Shown here one piece after another: positions 15,253-21,830 of a stretch of 22,728 bases of DNA (position 1 is the first letter of the stretch; every line of letters begins with the position of its first letter). The notes under the pieces were generated by a model, which made no database searches, was not told the origin of the DNA, and was given only the letters and a program-made list of their open reading frames with translations. The translations under genes and the position numbers were made by a program. The stretch comes from a virus, in IMG/VR virus record IMGVR_UViG_3300025057_000045, positions 1 to 22,728 of that record. The stretch is one strand, 5' to 3'.

Positions 15253-15763
15253 ATAATTTTTTTTTAATGTTCTTCTTTGCTCTTTTAATAGTATTGTATA
15301 CTGTTACGTGGCCTAATCTAGTTTCTTTCGCTAACTTTCTAATGCTATTGAACTGCTTAACGTATAACGTAAAAAGTTTACGATCAAACCAATACATACC
15401 ATTTAGTATATCTAGTACCTTATTATTAAATTCTTCTAGTTCAAATTCATTTTCTTCTACTATGTTTTTTATTACTGCGTTTTCATCTTTAGGTATTCTG
15501 TTTTCTATGTTAGCAGTTTCTTGTATTATTCTTTCTATAGTTCTTTTTATTATGCCAAAATGTGGTTTATCATTTATAATTAATTGCTGTGTTTCTAGCT
15601 TACCATCGTGTACTTGTTCATATAACTTAATATACATTTCTTGTACAACATCTTGTACAACTTTCTTATCTTTCTTATATAGTAAATTATTTGCAATTTC
15701 ACAAAAATCATTGTGGTAAAGTGCTAGATGTTCTAGTATATTATTTAGTTCTAGCTTCTTCAA
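15242..15763 (-). CDS. Sigma-70-like factor or related HTH transcription regulator, 173 aa
   Basis: Residues about 14-50 (CEIANNLLYKKDKKVVQDVV then QEMYIKLYE) look like sigma region 2, where DxVQExxxKLxE is typical. Residues about 134-168 (VKQFNSIRKLAKETRLGHVT, then VYNTIKRAKKNIKKKL) look like a region-4 helix-turn-helix with a basic recognition helix. Length suits a small ECF-type factor. It is encoded in the middle region just before the terminase, as expected for a late-gene switch. It could direct host RNA polymerase to the two 30-bp elements, an inference. A plain HTH regulator without core binding is the alternative. Confidence 0.55.
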   Translation of the reverse strand: MKKLELNNILEHLALYHNDFCEIANNLLYKKDKKVVQDVVQEMYIKLYEQVHDGKLETQQLIINDKPHFGIIKRTIERIIQETANIENRIPKDENAVIKNIVEENEFELEEFNNKVLDILNGMYWFDRKLFTLYVKQFNSIRKLAKETRLGHVTVYNTIKRAKKNIKKKLYEK

Positions 15764-16094
15764 CTTCTATTAATAAGTTTACAAAATCATCTAATTCTAA
15801 TGCCACATAATCTCTTTCAAAGTTTTTAGTAAAGCACACTACTGGCATCTTTGCATTACCTAAACAATCGTTACGGCTTTGTTCTAGTGCTTTCCATATG
15901 TTTAATTTTTCTTGGTTCTTGCACTCCCAATTGAATTTACTTAATATACTATTATCATCAATGCACAGTATATCACCTTTCATAGATAAACCACCACTAT
16001 TAGGTGTTCTTCTAATATTAGCTTGTAGCTTTTCAGCTAGGTATTTTGCTACTTTTAATTCAAACCTTTTACCTTTTTTATTAGCATTCATCAA
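15741..16094 (-). CDS. PD-(D/E)XK nuclease, resolvase-like, 117 aa
   Basis: It starts MMNANKKGKRFELKVAKYLA with Glu12 in the first helix. Then come RRTPNSGG, LSMKGDI with Asp41, and WECKNQ with Glu57-x-Lys59, the E...D...ExK signature of Holliday-junction-resolvase/VRR-NUC-type folds. The R-x-P-x-S-G-G before Asp is typical of small phage resolvases that clear branched DNA before packaging. It overlaps its neighbours by 14 and 23 bp. The substrate is not provable from sequence. The second Met is an equally possible start. Confidence 0.68.
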   Translation of the reverse strand: MMNANKKGKRFELKVAKYLAEKLQANIRRTPNSGGLSMKGDILCIDDNSILSKFNWECKNQEKLNIWKALEQSRNDCLGNAKMPVVCFTKNFERDYVALELDDFVNLLIEVEEARTK

Positions 16095-16734
16095 ATATAG
16101 ATTTTTGTTTTACATTCTCTTTTCTTGTAATACCCAAAGCAGTTTCTAATATTGTTCTGCCAGCTTCATAATCTACTAAATTTCTTAAAACATCTCTATA
16201 ACCACCAACACCAGCACTTACTTTTATATCGTGAAATACCTCAAGCTTCTTATGTTCTTCTTTCATTGTGCATAAAATGCCATCAAGTTTTCTTTCTTTT
16301 AAATTATTTGGCAAATTAAAGTTAGTCCAATATAAGTGTCTACCTCTTTTTTTTGCTGGTATTAATGGTTCATAGTAAGGAATTACATTTTCTACACAAT
16401 ACTTACCATTAAAATAATTATCTAAAAAAATAATCTCCTCATAAAGTTTTAAATCAGGATAAATAGCTTTAAATGTATCTCTTGATTTTTGTGTAATTCT
16501 AATTTTACTATGGCTTGGGCAAGGAGGGCTACTCCAAATAAAATCAAACTCTTTGTAATGGTCTAATAAATACTGGTGTGCATCTGCTACTATTACTTTA
16601 TCATTAGGAAATCTCTCTTGGTATAGTTTAGCTAAATCTTTATCCCACTCTACAGCAGTAACATCTACATCTGTAACTTCATCCCATTTGTATCTATTGC
16701 CACCAAGACAAGCATATAAATTTAATATCTTCAT
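16081..16734 (-). CDS. DNA cytosine-C5 methyltransferase, small, 217 aa
   Basis: It transfers a methyl group from S-adenosylmethionine to C5 of cytosine in DNA. Seen: motif I LNLYACLGGN (4-13), a motif II acidic residue (VEWDKD), motif IV SSPPCPSHS with catalytic Cys72, motif VI VENV (114-117), and motif VIII GRHLYWTNF (131-139). The C-terminal GYRDVLRNLVDYEAG segment may be the reduced motif X. At 217 aa it is shorter than most Dcm-type enzymes, with little room for a target-recognition domain. It starts at an ATGA overlap with the 53-aa gene. It may protect the phage from restriction; the target is unknown. Confidence 0.85.
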   Translation of the reverse strand: MKILNLYACLGGNRYKWDEVTDVDVTAVEWDKDLAKLYQERFPNDKVIVADAHQYLLDHYKEFDFIWSSPPCPSHSKIRITQKSRDTFKAIYPDLKLYEEIIFLDNYFNGKYCVENVIPYYEPLIPAKKRGRHLYWTNFNLPNNLKERKLDGILCTMKEEHKKLEVFHDIKVSAGVGGYRDVLRNLVDYEAGRTILETALGITRKENVKQKSIFDEC

Positions 16735-16892
16735 TTGTGTACTTGAAAGTGTTCTCTTATTGCTGCACCTAAATCAGCATTGTTAGGATATATAGCACAT
16801 AAGTATTTAATACCATTTACCACAGGTTCATAAGGATGAGTGTAGTACTCTTTGGTTTGCCTTAATTCATTCATTGATCTTTTCTTTGCCAT
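16731..16892 (-). CDS. Small phage protein MAKKRS-type, 53 aa
   Basis: It starts MAKKRSMNELRQTKEYYTHP and ends with NADLGAAIREHFQVHK. It is basic at the N-terminus, with a C-terminal helix. I recall a recurrent short phage family that opens MAKKRSMxExRQTK. The function is unknown. The stop couples to the cytosine methyltransferase by ATGA, so it may be translated with it. The start lies within the 3' end of the 39-aa membrane protein gene. Confidence 0.6.
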   Translation of the reverse strand: MAKKRSMNELRQTKEYYTHPYEPVVNGIKYLCAIYPNNADLGAAIREHFQVHK

Positions 16893-16990
16893 TTCTTAAT
16901 AAAATAAGTTATTAATGTTATTGGTAGCCATATAGGTGTTAATATTAAACCTATCAATACTGCTATGTAATCAAATATCTTTTCTTTCAT
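16871..16990 (-). CDS. 39-aa single-pass membrane microprotein
   Basis: It starts MKEKIFDYIAVLIGLILTPI. One hydrophobic stretch covers residues about 6-30 (including IWLPITLITYFI), followed by a basic tail KKWQRKDQ, which suggests a cytoplasmic C-terminus. It overlaps the 44-aa and 53-aa genes by about 20 bp on both sides. The small size and single helix are compatible with a holin-like or signalling peptide, but no lysis enzyme is visible here. The function is unknown. Confidence 0.5.
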   Translation of the reverse strand: MKEKIFDYIAVLIGLILTPIWLPITLITYFIKKWQRKDQ

Positions 16991-17105
16991 AGTAACTACT
17001 ACATATTGCTACTGCTTGTTCTTTGCTCTTACCTTCTTTTATAACTTCAGGTATACACCTCATCATAAAATCTTTTCTAGTTTCTCCTGCTTTTGGTTTT
17101 GGCAT
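16971..17105 (-). CDS. Small MPKPKAGE-type phage protein, 44 aa
   Basis: It starts MPKPKAGETRKDFMMRCIPE and continues VIKEGKSKEQAVAICSSYYE. I recall this short motif (KPxxGExxxDFxxRC, then QAxAICxSxY) in many phage genomes, free or as a domain of larger capsid-region proteins. Cys17 and Cys35 are the only cysteines. Its function is not known to me; a head or packaging accessory is possible. Confidence 0.65.
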   Translation of the reverse strand: MPKPKAGETRKDFMMRCIPEVIKEGKSKEQAVAICSSYYERKDI

Positions 17106-17109
17106 ATTC

Positions 17110-17217
17110 TTATCTATTAAATAAATAATGTGTTAACATACCACCAAAGAATGATACAACACACACTACAAACATTACATAATATATATAATCCATATTT
17201 ATCATATATAAATTCAT
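17110..17217 (-). CDS. 35-aa single-pass membrane microprotein
   Basis: It starts MNLYMINMDYIYYVMFVVCV and continues VSFFGGMLTHYLFNR. One membrane segment covers about residues 10-28, with a short basic C-terminus. It starts 2 bp after the stop of the 85-aa coiled-coil gene and ends 4 bp before the MPKPKAGE-type gene, so it fills its slot exactly. Later Met codons at 5 and 8 are alternative starts. The role is unknown. Confidence 0.45.
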   Translation of the reverse strand: MNLYMINMDYIYYVMFVVCVVSFFGGMLTHYLFNR

Positions 17218-17218
17218 A

Positions 17219-17476
17219 CTATACAAAATTACTAATTTTTTTCTTTAGTTGCTGATTCTGCCTGTATGCCTTGATGTTGTTCTGTTCTGCAATTAGGTTT
17301 TTCTTCTGTAAATTATCCAATGCAGCTTGCAAAAAGCATATAGTAGAATATGCATCTGTTAATGTATCTAATGCTTCTTTCTTGCTATTGGTTGCCTGTT
17401 TCTTAATGTTTTCTTGTGCTTGTAGTATTAGTATCTGCAGCTTGTTCTTTGTTATTGTTATATCTATTGTATCCAT
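17219..17476 (-). CDS. Helical coiled-coil protein, 85 aa, unknown function
   Basis: It starts MDTIDITITKNKLQILILQA and is almost wholly helical. The C-terminal half (AALDNLQKKNLIAEQNNIKA, then YRQNQQLKKKI) is a predicted coiled coil rich in Gln, Asn and Lys. The ATG overlaps the stop of the previous gene by one base (TAATG), so translation is probably coupled. Similar small proteins recur in flavobacterial phages, but I know no function. Confidence 0.62.
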   Translation of the reverse strand: MDTIDITITKNKLQILILQAQENIKKQATNSKKEALDTLTDAYSTICFLQAALDNLQKKNLIAEQNNIKAYRQNQQLKKKISNFV

Positions 17477-17715
17477 TATTGTTTTTTATCCTCCATATAT
17501 AGTAGTTCATCACCTAGCTTTTTATCTAGTGTTTTAATTAATCTATATATTATTAAACTTCTTCTTTTAGCTTCTTGCTTTTCTTCTGGTGTACTATCAG
17601 TACCTAGATTTGCATATAAGTTACAATCTATTCTTAATAACTCATCTATCTTTTGTTTATCACTCCAACTTTTATAACTCATAAAAGTATCTATGTTATC
17701 ATATCTATATTTCAT
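17476..17715 (-). CDS. Small helical protein, 79 aa, unknown function
   Basis: I prefer the start at 17715 (MKYRYDNIDTFMSYKSWSDK), as the longer frame from 17772 would overlap the PP-loop gene. It continues KIDELLRIDCNLYANLGTDS and a basic helix (KQEAKRRSLIIYRLIKTLDK). The SWSxKxKIDELLRIDCNxY motif is one I recall in other Bacteroidota phage genomes, with no known role. No enzymatic motif is visible. Confidence 0.62.
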   Translation of the reverse strand: MKYRYDNIDTFMSYKSWSDKQKIDELLRIDCNLYANLGTDSTPEEKQEAKRRSLIIYRLIKTLDKKLGDELLYMEDKKQ

Positions 17716-17725
17716 ATTTATTGTT

Positions 17726-18565
17726 TTATAATCCACAGTAACCAGAATCACATTCATTAAAATCAGTTTCAAATAGTTCTGTTTGTAGTTTATGTTGTTT
17801 TATATTATTATAAGTAATACCTGTTCTAAATGTACCTTTATTTTGTTGTTCTTGTTTATCAAACCAATTCATTTTATTAGGATGCAATTCAAACATTTTT
17901 TTTAATAATAATTCATTTCTCCACCAGCATCCAACACAATTATTTAAAGTGGCAAACCTAACATCTTTATCACTCCAATATTTTTCTATATTATCTCTAT
18001 ATATATTATCATTGATTAATGGAAATTCAGGTTTACAATATCTTACTTCTTGCCAACTATTTCTACCATCTTTAAGTTTAGTAAATGTAGCTTTAACATT
18101 TGTAAAACCTTCTTCATCAGTTTTTGCTAACATTGTTTTTGCTCTATTAGTTTCATTTGCTCTATATCCAAACCTCATTGTAACAGGTTCTTTAATTACA
18201 TCATACATCCAATATAAAATAGGCATAGTTTTCATTTCTGTGGTGCAATATCTTGCAATCTTATTTGGTAAATAACCACCTTTATATTTAATAACCTCAT
18301 CAAATGTTTTTCCACTTACCCAATGTATTTCTTGACCTATAAACTGCTCTAAATCTAATATGGTATTTATTATTACATCATCTTCTAAAGTACCTATAAA
18401 TTCAGTTCCTAACTTATCACTTACTAACTGCCTAACCTTTGCATCTTGATACATACAGCTTTTATCATCTGTTCTTACTAATGCAAACACATTATAATCA
18501 GCTGGATAATTAGCAGCTATATATGCTGATGTCTTGCCTCCTGATATACTATTTACTGTTTTCAT
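17726..18565 (-). CDS. PAPS-reductase-like PP-loop ATPase superfamily protein, 279 aa
   Basis: Residues 6-15 carry the PP-loop SISGGKTSAY, which binds ATP in the adenine nucleotide alpha-hydrolase fold. Cysteines occur at 107 (RYCTTEMKT), 177, 210/213 (NNCVGCWW) and 272/277 (ECDSGYCGL), enough for an Fe-S cluster or metal. Family members include PAPS reductase, DndC of DNA phosphorothioation and QueC-type enzymes. PAPS reduction has no obvious role here, so a nucleic acid or nucleotide modification is plausible, but this is inference. The gene is ATGA-coupled to the ATPase/helicase. Confidence 0.65.
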   Translation of the reverse strand: MKTVNSISGGKTSAYIAANYPADYNVFALVRTDDKSCMYQDAKVRQLVSDKLGTEFIGTLEDDVIINTILDLEQFIGQEIHWVSGKTFDEVIKYKGGYLPNKIARYCTTEMKTMPILYWMYDVIKEPVTMRFGYRANETNRAKTMLAKTDEEGFTNVKATFTKLKDGRNSWQEVRYCKPEFPLINDNIYRDNIEKYWSDKDVRFATLNNCVGCWWRNELLLKKMFELHPNKMNWFDKQEQQNKGTFRTGITYNNIKQHKLQTELFETDFNECDSGYCGL

Positions 18566-19410
18566 TTTAATACATTTAAACCACCTATTGTAAAACCTAA
18601 TCCTTTATTATAATCAAAGCACAAAGGTTTATCTAGTGTAGGTGTACCACCAGTTTCTTTATCCTTAATTTTTTCTACTCTAACTTGTGTTAGCATCCAA
18701 CTTTCAGGTGAATTAATAAACCTGTGAATAGATAGAAATGAATCACATCTATTAGCAAACACTTGGCCACCTTCAACATCACTCTTTCTAGGTGGTTGTA
18801 TGTAACCAGCATATTCGTGGTTTGGTGGATATACTCTTCTTGCACTTTCTGTCATTGGATGTGTCATTACATAAATAGCTTTACCGGTGGTGTTACAAAA
18901 TTCTCTAATATCATTACATATTAAATAGTTTCTTTCATATTGGTTTACCTTTCTATCGTGGTTTAATCCTGTAAATGGATCAATAGCACAAGCATCACAG
19001 TTACTTTCTTTAAATAACTTTAGTAAATCTTTATGGTTGTACATTTTTTTATTACTTACAAATGTGAACCATTCAGCTATTTTATTATTGTATTCTTCTA
19101 TTTCTAGTTTGTTTAAATCTACTAATTTACTTTGTGAATACATTTGTATTAAATCTCTAGTTAATTGTCCTGCACTATTTTCACCACTCCATATTAACCA
19201 CTTTACATTGTGCTTAACACTTAAACATAAAAAATACCACAACATAAAATTAGTTTTACCTACATTATCCAAGCCAACTATAACTGTGAATGTACCTTTT
19301 TTATGTACAAACCAATTATCTAATTCATTACCAATACCTAAACCTCTTTGTATTTTACCTTCTTTAAAAGCAAATAAGTATTTTAACTGTTCTTCTTGCT
19401 TTACTATCAT
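18562..19410 (-). CDS. RecA/DnaB-type replicative ATPase/helicase, 282 aa
   Basis: Walker A GLDNVGKT at 46-53, a conserved Glu after WLIWSG (77), Walker B-like CDACAIDPF with Asp144, and MTHPMTE (182-188) as a sensor-type segment. A DnaB-like helicase unwinds the fork, and no primase domain is attached. The C-terminal part includes QVFANRCDSFLSIHR, common in phage RepA/DnaB-like ATPases. The preceding gene is initiator-like and couples by ATGA, a typical initiator-helicase pair. A DnaB-loader-type ATPase is the alternative. Confidence 0.75.
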   Translation of the reverse strand: MIVKQEEQLKYLFAFKEGKIQRGLGIGNELDNWFVHKKGTFTVIVGLDNVGKTNFMLWYFLCLSVKHNVKWLIWSGENSAGQLTRDLIQMYSQSKLVDLNKLEIEEYNNKIAEWFTFVSNKKMYNHKDLLKLFKESNCDACAIDPFTGLNHDRKVNQYERNYLICNDIREFCNTTGKAIYVMTHPMTESARRVYPPNHEYAGYIQPPRKSDVEGGQVFANRCDSFLSIHRFINSPESWMLTQVRVEKIKDKETGGTPTLDKPLCFDYNKGLGFTIGGLNVLK

Positions 19411-19814
19411 TTTATAAAGGTTGTAGTTAGGTATGGATCAGTATTATCTTTTCTTATCTTATCTTTTCTTAATGCTTGAGCATTGCTTGAGCTTTGCTTG
19501 TTTTGTGTGGTTTTACCACCTTTTCTACCAGCATTAACTCTTTTAATGTGTGCTGCTTTTCTTTCTTCAAATTGTTCATCTAGCCATTTAATTCTAATGT
19601 TATCACCATCTATCTTAAGTAACTGGCTATCAAGTAATTCACTCCATTGTTTAGGTACAAGTGATTTTATTTGTTCTCTGCTTACATTACATTCTTTACT
19701 CCAGTAGTAGCAGCAGATTTTCATAAACGCACCTTGCACATCTAAATCTTTAAACATTATTGATCCTGTTATCCATTGGTTAGGATAAAATTTAAAGTAT
19801 GGTAGTTCTTTCAT
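19407..19814 (-). CDS. Replication-initiator-like winged-helix protein, 135 aa
   Basis: The N-terminal 90 residues (YFKFYPNQWITGSIMF, VQGAFMKICCYYWSKEC) resemble the DUF1376/DnaD-like N-terminal domains of phage replisome organisers that recruit the helicase to the origin. A basic, Ser/Gln/Lys-rich tail (GRKGGKTTQNK onwards) follows. The tail is encoded by the 11-bp repeats of copy B. It is directly upstream of the helicase gene with ATGA overlap. It is short, as many Bacteroidota versions are. The initiator role is inferred from context and fold impression. Confidence 0.55.
   Translation of the reverse strand: MKELPYFKFYPNQWITGSIMFKDLDVQGAFMKICCYYWSKECNVSREQIKSLVPKQWSELLDSQLLKIDGDNIRIKWLDEQFEERKAAHIKRVNAGRKGGKTTQNKQSSSNAQALRKDKIRKDNTDPYLTTTFIK
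19444..19499. repeat. Three 11-bp repeats plus C/T-rich tract, copy B (inside initiator-like gene)
   Basis: Units TCTTAATGCTT (19467-19477), GAGCATTGCTT (19478-19488) and GAGCTTTGCTT (19489-19499) abut a TATCTTTTCTTATC-type tract (19444-19466). Unit 1 is identical to unit 1 of copy A. Coding in this frame yields a low-complexity Ser/Gln/Lys/Asp tail. Origin-type iterons inside an initiator gene are known from lambda O. Confidence 0.55.
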
Positions 19815-19832
19815 AATTATATAGTTATTTTT

Positions 19833-20192
19833 TTATAAACTTAAAAAATTAATTAATTCTTGTTCTTTTATTTCTTTGTAATTCAAAAAACATTTACCAT
19901 CATCAAAATTTGTGTTTTCAAATTGTATTAAATGAAAACCTAAATAATTCCAATCATTATCTATTCCATTATCTATCCATTTATTTATATTTTGCCACAT
20001 AATTTTTTGGCCTGTTCTTGGTTTACTATTTCTTGTTTTGATTTCTAACATCATTACTTTTTTTGTTTTCCAATTCCATAAAATAAAATCTAAATCACTT
20101 ACACTAAAACCTGTTTCTGAATCTGGTAATTTTTCTCTAATCCAACCACTAAATGTTAAATCTCTTATTCCTGTAACTTCTTTACGTGTCAT
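19833..20192 (-). CDS. PD-(D/E)XK nuclease next to a DNA methyltransferase, 119 aa
   Basis: Asp33/Asp35 in SVSDLDFILW and Glu50-x-Lys52 in MMLEIKTRN form the D...ExK core of restriction-endonuclease-like enzymes. Upstream residues (FSGWIREKLPDSETGF) and a C-terminal helix-strand part complete a minimal fold. Its ATG overlaps the methyltransferase stop (ATGA), so the two are co-translated. It could be a restriction partner, a resolvase, or a host-DNA-degrading nuclease. No HNH or GIY-YIG motifs are seen. Confidence 0.62.
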   Translation of the reverse strand: MTRKEVTGIRDLTFSGWIREKLPDSETGFSVSDLDFILWNWKTKKVMMLEIKTRNSKPRTGQKIMWQNINKWIDNGIDNDWNYLGFHLIQFENTNFDDGKCFLNYKEIKEQELINFLSL

Positions 20193-21244
20193 AATAAACT
20201 TTTTGCTATATTATATGTATCAACTTCAATTTCAGATGCTTTAATTCTTCTTCCTTTTTCAATAGCTGCTTTAATTGTTGTACCACTTCCAGCAAAAGGT
20301 TCTAATATTAAATCATTTGGTTTAGTAAACATTTCTATTAGGTAACCTACTCCACTCTTACTTTGTTGCCAATCGTGACCTTGTTTTTCTCTATGTTTAG
20401 AAATAAAATAATCTTGAAATGTGTTGCTTAATTTTTTCTTTTGATTTTGATAAATTAATACTGGTTTCCATCTACATATTAAATTAACACCATTAACTAT
20501 TTGTGTTTGTCCTTCGTGATATACAGCAAAAGTCCAATAATAATCTAAATGTTCATTCATTCTTTTCATTACTTCTGGTAAATGCATTTGTCCACTATAA
20601 GCTATACAAAAACCATTAGGTTTTAATACTCTTTTTGCAAACCTTGATAATTTTGTCCAGCATTCTAAAAACTCTTTTGGATATGGTGGATCAGTAATAA
20701 TACAATCAATACTACCATCTTCTATGTCTGCAAATACTTCTTCAAAATCTCCTAATCTAAAATCTATTTCTATTTCTTTTTTACTACCTTCTTCTGCTAA
20801 AATTCTTCTTTCTTCTTGTATTGCTTCTTTTTTAATAATCTTTCTAATTTCAGATTGAACTTTATTAGGTGTTATTACTTCTCCTTTTTGTTCTATTTCA
20901 TCCATTACTTGATTAGATAATTCTTCTTCTCTGTTTATTAAACGTGCATTAGAAGATTCATCTTTTGTAACAGGCATTTTATGAAGGTTGGTTTGTTCTA
21001 CCTTCATCTTTGTATATTTATTTTTACCTCCTTGTGGATAGTTTTGATCTAACCAAGCACCTTTTTTTCTTTCTATATCAATTCTAAACTTTCCAATTTC
21101 ATTTTGTTTATCTAATGCTTCTTTATTGCGTTTAGCAAATTCTGCTGCGGCTGCTGCTGCAGATTCGTGTGTTTTAACTTCTTCAAAAGTTTCTGCAAGT
21201 GCAAGTTCTTTTTTCCAAGTTTTTAATAATTCAATTTGTTTCAT
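20189..21244 (-). CDS. Beta-class DNA N6-adenine or N4-cytosine methyltransferase, 351 aa
   Basis: Motif IV DPPYPKEF begins at 185 and motif I EPFAGSGTT (315-323) is near the C-terminus, the order that defines beta-class enzymes. The DPPY form is commoner in adenine-N6 methylases, but the base cannot be fixed. Residues 1-150 form an extra, highly charged N-terminal region with an Ala run (29-34), KKGAWLDQNYPQGGKNK, and VITPNKVQSEIRKI, which may bind DNA or be a ParB-like/regulatory segment. It overlaps the HTH-like gene by 14 bp and the nuclease by 4 bp. Confidence 0.88.
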   Translation of the reverse strand: MKQIELLKTWKKELALAETFEEVKTHESAAAAAAEFAKRNKEALDKQNEIGKFRIDIERKKGAWLDQNYPQGGKNKYTKMKVEQTNLHKMPVTKDESSNARLINREEELSNQVMDEIEQKGEVITPNKVQSEIRKIIKKEAIQEERRILAEEGSKKEIEIDFRLGDFEEVFADIEDGSIDCIITDPPYPKEFLECWTKLSRFAKRVLKPNGFCIAYSGQMHLPEVMKRMNEHLDYYWTFAVYHEGQTQIVNGVNLICRWKPVLIYQNQKKKLSNTFQDYFISKHREKQGHDWQQSKSGVGYLIEMFTKPNDLILEPFAGSGTTIKAAIEKGRRIKASEIEVDTYNIAKSLL

Positions 21245-21554
21245 AATATGCTTTGTGTTTTTGATTGTAATTATTATATGCTTCTATTTCTGATTTGCTT
21301 AATCTATCCCAAGTATAAACACCATCAAAGGTAAATGTGCTAGCACTCATTGGCACACCTACCTTATCAGGTGCTTGTACATAATCAAAATACTTAAAGT
21401 TTTTTTTTACAGGTTTAAATTCAAATGCTAACCTTTCAGGCCTCATATCTAATTCTTTAGCTATTTCTGGTAGTGTGTAACCTTCCATTAATAATCCTTG
21501 TATGACTGACATACTGAAACCCTTTTTCAATAAGTAATTTGATTCTTCTATCAT
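21231..21554 (-). CDS. HTH-like small protein, 107 aa, unknown function
   Basis: Residues about 14-50 (SMSVIQGLLMEGYTLPEIAK, ELDMRPERL) look like a helix-turn-helix. The C-terminal half is aromatic (FKYFDYVQAPDKVGVPMSAS, YTWDRLSKSEIEAY). It sits between the SSB-like protein and the methyltransferase. It could regulate the early operon, but the region has no palindromic operator that I can see. The family is not recognised. Confidence 0.58.
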   Translation of the reverse strand: MIEESNYLLKKGFSMSVIQGLLMEGYTLPEIAKELDMRPERLAFEFKPVKKNFKYFDYVQAPDKVGVPMSASTFTFDGVYTWDRLSKSEIEAYNNYNQKHKAYYETN

Positions 21555-21556
21555 TG

Positions 21557-21808
21557 CTAAAATGGTAAATCATTAGTAGTTGAACTTGTAGCTTCTTGCT
21601 TTTCTTCTGGTTGCCAAGTATCTACACTAATAGCTACATCTTTACCATATTGATCAGCTTCATCCTTTACATTGATATTAAGTTTAATAAACTTGTTACC
21701 ATTGTATTCTTGGATGTGTTCTTTTAGTTTATCAGGATTGATGGTTACTTTTAACCACTTTTCATTCATTACTTTTCCTGAACCACAGTATATTGTTTTT
21801 TCTTTCAT
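21557..21808 (-). CDS. Small SSB-like protein with acidic DLPF tail, 83 aa
   Basis: It starts MKEKTIYCGSGKVMNEKWLK, is beta-strand rich (FIKLNINVKDEADQYGKDVA, ISVDTW), and ends in a flexible Gln/Glu/Ser/Thr/Asp tail closed by DLPF. A disordered acidic tail ending in D-x-P-F/DLPF is the protein-docking tip of bacterial and phage single-stranded-DNA-binding proteins. It lies right after the exonuclease. At 83 aa it is shorter than a full OB-fold SSB (about 110 or more), so it is a minimal or divergent type. Confidence 0.6.
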   Translation of the reverse strand: MKEKTIYCGSGKVMNEKWLKVTINPDKLKEHIQEYNGNKFIKLNINVKDEADQYGKDVAISVDTWQPEEKQEATSSTTNDLPF

Positions 21809-21830
21809 TGTTGTTTGTTTTTATTTGTTA

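Noticed and set aside
15225-15719. Plus-strand open frame of 164 codons, hydrophobic
   Set aside because: Mirror of the sigma-like gene. Its hydrophobicity comes from complementing Lys/Glu/Asn codons, and it is not in the direction of any other gene.
17726-17772. Longer start (17772) for the 79-aa protein
   Set aside because: It would overlap the PP-loop gene by 47 bp, and the extra residues look like shadow of its Cys-containing tail; the ATG at 17715 follows its stop by about 10 bp.
21141-21162. GCTGCGGCTGCTGCTGCAG triplet repeat as a mobile or regulatory repeat
   Set aside because: It encodes the Ala run in the N-terminus of the methyltransferase; a coding microsatellite is sufficient explanation.
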